From: a virus
Virus record (IMG/VR): IMGVR_UViG_3300045999_000387
Span: 1 to 24,061 of that record
DNA length: 24,061 nucleotides
Reading direction: 5' to 3' (one strand)
Part shown: positions 21,309 through 24,061 of the stretch, piece by piece
Position numbering within the stretch: the stretch's first letter is position 1
Layout of the letters: every line of letters starts with the position of its first letter
Translations under genes and position numbers: made by a program
The notes under the pieces: generated by a model
The model's database searches: none
The model's input: only the letters and a program-made list of their open reading frames with translations
Told to the model about the DNA's origin: nothing

Positions 21309-22838
21309 ATGCAAACCACAATCTACAAGCCCGAAGACGAGCAAGAGCTAATGGCCACGCTGTGGTCACCAGCGTTAGCTGATGATCCAGAGGCGTTTGT
21401 GTTGTTTGCGTTTCCGTGGGGCAAGGAGAATACGCCGCTGGCGAATTTCAAGGGGCCGAGGAAGTGGCAGCGGGAGGTGCTGCGGGAGATCACCGCCCAC
21501 ATCAAGCGTCAAAAGGGGCTGGTAGATTTTGAGACGCTCAGACATGCGGTGAGTTCTGGGCGGGGGATTGGCAAGTCTGCGCTGGTGTCTTGGCTGACCA
21601 TCTGGATGCTGTCCACGCGCATTGGCTCGACCACGATTATTTCGGCCAACAGCGAGTCGCAGTTAAGGGCGGTGACATGGGCTGAGATCACGAAGTGGCT
21701 GGCGATGAGTATCAATTCGCACTGGTTTGAGGTGAGCGCTACGAAGGTGGCTCCGGCCAATTGGTTGACGGAGCTGGTGGAAAAGGACTTGCGTAAGGGC
21801 ACGCGGTATTGGGCGGTGGAGGGTAGGCTCTGGTCTGCTGAGAATCCAGACTCGTATGCGGGTGTACACAATCACGATGGTGTGATGGTGATTTTTGATG
21901 AGGCATCAGGTATTGACGACTCGATCTGGGCGGTGACCGCGGGATTCTTTACGGAGAACACCCCGAACAGGTTGTGGCTGGCGTTTTCTAACCCGCGGCG
22001 TAATACGGGGTATTTTTACGAGTGCTTTAATTCCAAGCGGGATTTCTGGACGAATAAGGTGGTGGACGCTCGCACGGTCGAGGGCACGGATAAGGCCGTT
22101 TACCAGAACATCATTGATGAGTATGGGCCGGAAAGTTCCCAGTCGCATGTGGAGGTGTACGGCATGTTTCCGTCTGAGGGGGATGACCAGTTCATTCCTG
22201 CCGATGTGGTGGACGGGGCGATGAAGCGCGAGAAGTACAAAGATCAGTCGGCGCCAATTATTATCGGGGTCGATCCGGCGCGGTTTGGTGCTGATGCCAC
22301 GGTGATTGCGGTGCGGCAGGGGCGGGACATTGTGCGGATTGACCGGCATCGGGGCGACGACACCATGACTGTGGTGGGTCACATTATTGAGGCAATTGAC
22401 GAGTTCAAGCCTGCGATGGTGGTGATTGACGAGGGTGGGCTGGGGGCGGGGATTGTTGATAGGCTCAAAGAGCAGCGCTACAAGATCAAGGGCATTAACT
22501 TTGGCAACAAGGCCAAAAACCCGATAATGTATGGCAACATGAGGGCACAGATGTGGGGCGACATGCGCGAGTGGCTGAAGTCGGCCAGTATTCCCAATGA
22601 TCGGTTCTTGAAGACGGACTTAATTTCGCCTATGATGAAGCCTGATTCACGGGGTACGATCTTTTTGGAGTCGAAAAAAGACATGAAGGCGCGTGGTTTG
22701 GCCTCACCGGATGCTGCTGACGCTATTTGCGTGACTTTTGCGTTTCCCGTGGCGCATCGGGGCGAGTACAATGCGCGCACAACCACCCGCCGAACGTATT
22801 CAGACACTTCGGCCAACACATCTTGGATGGGAAGCTAG
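21309..22838 (+). CDS. Large terminase subunit (packaging ATPase-nuclease)
   Basis: A 509-aa protein with both terminase domains. ATPase: Walker A SSGRGIGKS (82-90) and Walker B VIFDEAS (D197, E198). Nuclease, RNase H-like: GVDPARFG (D322), VVIDEGG (D374) and SPDAADAI (D468, D471). Length and motif order match P22/Sf6 and related headful packaging enzymes. It drives DNA into the prohead through the portal and cuts the concatemer. It begins 4 nt after the 799-aa gene without a clear ribosome binding site, suggesting coupled translation. The Ser/Thr-rich C-terminus (TTTRRTYSDTSANTS) is probably the portal-interacting tail. Confidence 0.92.
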   Translation: MQTTIYKPEDEQELMATLWSPALADDPEAFVLFAFPWGKENTPLANFKGPRKWQREVLREITAHIKRQKGLVDFETLRHAVSSGRGIGKSALVSWLTIWMLSTRIGSTTIISANSESQLRAVTWAEITKWLAMSINSHWFEVSATKVAPANWLTELVEKDLRKGTRYWAVEGRLWSAENPDSYAGVHNHDGVMVIFDEASGIDDSIWAVTAGFFTENTPNRLWLAFSNPRRNTGYFYECFNSKRDFWTNKVVDARTVEGTDKAVYQNIIDEYGPESSQSHVEVYGMFPSEGDDQFIPADVVDGAMKREKYKDQSAPIIIGVDPARFGADATVIAVRQGRDIVRIDRHRGDDTMTVVGHIIEAIDEFKPAMVVIDEGGLGAGIVDRLKEQRYKIKGINFGNKAKNPIMYGNMRAQMWGDMREWLKSASIPNDRFLKTDLISPMMKPDSRGTIFLESKKDMKARGLASPDAADAICVTFAFPVAHRGEYNARTTTRRTYSDTSANTSWMGS

Positions 22839-23099
22839 ATGGCAACGAAAAAAACTGTTTCTTTGTCTGTCGGACGCGGTGAAAAACTGCCCGTATCCAA
22901 GGGCGCTGGCCTGACCGAGAAGGGTAGAGCCAAGTACAACGCTGCGACTGGCTCAAACCTCAAGGCGCCAGCCCCGAACCCCAAGACCAAGGCAGACCAA
23001 GGCCGTAAAGATTCATTTTGTGCAAGAATGGGCGCCGTAGCGGCCAACGCCAAAGACGGCGAACGCGCTAAAGCAGCCCTTAAACGATGGAAGTGCTAA
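22839..23099 (+). CDS. Small basic conserved protein (DUF6321-like)
   Basis: An 86-aa Lys/Ala-rich protein that begins directly after the terminase stop. GAGLTEKGRAKYNAATGSNL and then GRKDSFCARMGAV match what I recall of the DUF6321 pattern seen in phages, including cyanophages; I could not search to confirm. It has one Cys in SFCARM and one at the C-terminus. The basic charge suggests binding to DNA or to acidic virion proteins. Position between large terminase and portal suggests a head-related or packaged protein. Confidence 0.65.
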   Translation: MATKKTVSLSVGRGEKLPVSKGAGLTEKGRAKYNAATGSNLKAPAPNPKTKADQGRKDSFCARMGAVAANAKDGERAKAALKRWKC

Positions 23100-23101
23100 T
23101 C

Positions 23102-23254
23102 ATGGCAACAAAACCTGGCCTCTACGCAAACATCCACGCAAAGCAAGCTCGTATCAAAGCTGGCTCTGGCGAAAAAATGAACAAGGTTGGCAGCAAAGCT
23201 GCGCCGACCAAGCAAGACTTTATAAAGTCGGCTAAAACTGCAAAGAAAAAATAA
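23102..23254 (+). CDS. Tiny basic phage protein (GLYANIHAKQ type)
   Basis: A 50-aa Lys-rich protein: MATKPGLYANIHAKQARIKA, then GSGEKMNKVGSKAAPTKQDF and a KKK end. I recall near-identical small proteins beside terminase/portal genes of environmental phages. It starts 2 nt after the upstream stop, and its TAA overlaps the next ATG (TAATG). Probably a DNA- or RNA-binding or virion accessory protein; unproven. Confidence 0.65.
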   Translation: MATKPGLYANIHAKQARIKAGSGEKMNKVGSKAAPTKQDFIKSAKTAKKK

Positions 23255-23658
23255 TGTCTAACACCAAAGCAACTGGCGTTGCATACCTAGACCCAGAGTT
23301 CACCACTTGCTATGCCAGTGAAGAAATTGGCTACGCTCTTGCCGGACAAGGCGCGGTAACTCAAGAGACAAGCAAGTCAACTGGCGTCACGCTCGATGCG
23401 AGCATGGGCCGGATCACAACAAACAGCGCAACGCTCAATACGTTGACCAATGTAACTTTCACGCTGACCAACAGCTTAATCAGCGTAAAAGATGTGATTA
23501 TTTTGAACGTAAGTTCTGGTGCTACATCGGGCGCATATAACTGCTGGATCAGCAGCATGAGCGCGGGCACTTGCACAATTACGTTGCGAAACATCAGCGG
23601 TGGCAATTTATCCGAAGCTGTCGTAATCAACTTTGCGATCATTCACGGAGCGTCTTAA
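23254..23658 (+). CDS. Beta-rich virion-type protein
   Basis: A 134-aa protein. The first 35 residues are variable (MSNTKATGVAYLDPEFTTCY); the rest is a regular beta pattern (STGVTLDASMGRITTNSATL, then TNVTFTLTNSLISVKDVIIL and SSGATSGAYNCWISSMSAGT) ending LSEAVVINFAIIHG. This Ser/Thr/Asn-rich beta module recurs in phage virion proteins, either alone or as an end domain of capsid or tail proteins. A role as a head decoration or fibre component is likely from context (terminase to portal) but not proven. Its ATG overlaps the previous TAA. Confidence 0.65.
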   Translation: MSNTKATGVAYLDPEFTTCYASEEIGYALAGQGAVTQETSKSTGVTLDASMGRITTNSATLNTLTNVTFTLTNSLISVKDVIILNVSSGATSGAYNCWISSMSAGTCTITLRNISGGNLSEAVVINFAIIHGAS

Positions 23659-23660
23659 TT

Positions 23661-23798
23661 ATGCCGCTTGTCAAGTCAAAAACACCCGAAGCCTTTCGCA
23701 AGAACGTCAAGGCCGAAGTGGCTGCTGGCAAGCCTGTGAAGCAGGCCGTGGCAATTGCCTACTCGGTTAAGCGCGAAGCAGCAAAGAAAAAGAAATAA
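23661..23798 (+). CDS. Tiny basic phage protein (MPLVKSKTPEAF type)
   Basis: A 45-aa protein beginning MPLVKSKTPEAFRKNVKAEV and ending in five Lys after KREAA. This family is widespread in phage head regions and, like its two small neighbours, is strongly basic. It begins 2 nt after the upstream stop. A longer in-frame extension to 23571 exists but runs through the beta-protein gene and has no ribosome binding site. Function unknown. Confidence 0.65.
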   Translation: MPLVKSKTPEAFRKNVKAEVAAGKPVKQAVAIAYSVKREAAKKKK

Positions 23799-23799
23799 C

Positions 23800-24061
23800 A
23801 TGGCAGACCCAACAGGCATAGTCGCCGCCGCAGCCGTTGCTGTTGGTGGTTCGGCCAAAGACAAAACCGACGCCAGCGTGCTGGCTACCGCCCGCGCCCG
23901 TCTGGACATGGCCGTGTCGGCGCTGTCTGAGTCGCGTGAGGACGAAGTAGATGACCTAAAGTTTTACGCTGGCTCGCCCGATAACCATTGGCAGTGGCCT
24001 GCGGATGTGCTGGCAACTCGCGGCGCGGTGCAGGGCCAGACAATCAACGCCCGCCCGTGCC
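23800..24061 (+). CDS. Portal protein, P22 gp1-like (3' truncated)
   Basis: Only the first 87 residues are inside the window. After an Ala/Val-rich start (MADPTGIVAAAAVAVGG) and a helix (SVLATARARLDMAVSALSES) comes DDLKFYAGSPDNHWQWPADV, matching the P22-type portal signature that precedes the RPC-L-T-I-N motif; the window ends at ARPC. Portals form the dodecameric ring through which DNA enters and leaves the head. Family members run to roughly 700 residues, so most is missing. The A-rich end of the upstream gene offers only a weak ribosome binding site. Confidence 0.75.
   Translation, partial: MADPTGIVAAAAVAVGGSAKDKTDASVLATARARLDMAVSALSESREDEVDDLKFYAGSPDNHWQWPADVLATRGAVQGQTINARPC

Noticed and set aside
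21509-22382. Minus-strand open frames opposite the large terminase
   Set aside because: They mirror the terminase codons; the composition (Pro/Arg/His-rich) is typical of antisense shadows, while the + strand has all the catalytic motifs.
1-24061. tRNA genes, rRNA, CRISPR arrays, insertion sequences, integrase or attachment sites
   Set aside because: Reading both strands I found no cloverleaf, regular spaced repeats, transposase or tyrosine/serine recombinase motif. Weak tRNA-like folds cannot be excluded without a covariance-model scan.

Overview
The window looks like about two thirds of a tailed-phage genome with a P22/Sf6-type short-tailed (podovirus) virion. The marker genes are a P22 gp10-like tail accessory/DNA-stabilisation protein (left edge), a run of P22-style ejection proteins, an Sf6-type small terminase, a large terminase and the start of a P22-type portal protein (right edge). 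Gene density is very high, with many ATGA/TGATG/GTGA junctions. There is no tRNA, rRNA, CRISPR array, insertion sequence or integrase. The proteins resemble, from memory, those of phages and environmental viral contigs linked to freshwater Burkholderiales (Betaproteobacteria). That host suggestion is inference, since no host marker is present.

Layout. (1) 1-5922, rightward: end of the gp10-like protein, a tail fibre with three NGGTG-type repeats, an unusual cupin-like plus SET-domain protein, then three ejection-type virion proteins. (2) 5923-8389, rightward: a cluster of small membrane proteins ending in a three-TM-type holin and a GH108 endolysin. (3) 8361-15543, leftward: a long early-type operon. 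Reading from its promoter near 15.6 kb it encodes a Sak4-like ATPase, two small proteins, a DUF669 SSB-like protein, a previously hidden 52-aa Cys protein, a RecB/Cas4-like Fe-S nuclease, a superfamily II helicase, a Cys-rich protein, a VRR-NUC nuclease, and a tail of very small proteins. (4) 15592-15631: a perfect 13-bp inverted repeat that also holds two overlapping divergent promoter-like sequences. (5) 15664-17848, rightward: a small HTH regulator and a TOPRIM-primase/RecA-like helicase fusion. (6) 17849-18024: two related GC-rich hairpins with a G-quadruplex motif. (7) 18025-24061, rightward: small terminase, an origin-like non-coding region with DnaA boxes, a 799-aa polyvalent-type protein, large terminase, tiny basic proteins, a beta-rich virion-like protein and the truncated portal.

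How the parts fit: the HTH protein probably controls both the leftward recombination operon and the rightward replication gene from one operator. SSB-like protein, Sak4, nucleases, helicase and primase-helicase would handle replication and recombination. Terminase and virion genes follow, and lysis genes close the late block. Because the window begins inside a gp10-like gene and ends inside a portal gene, the missing scaffold, coat and gp4-like genes would join the two ends of a circularly permuted genome.
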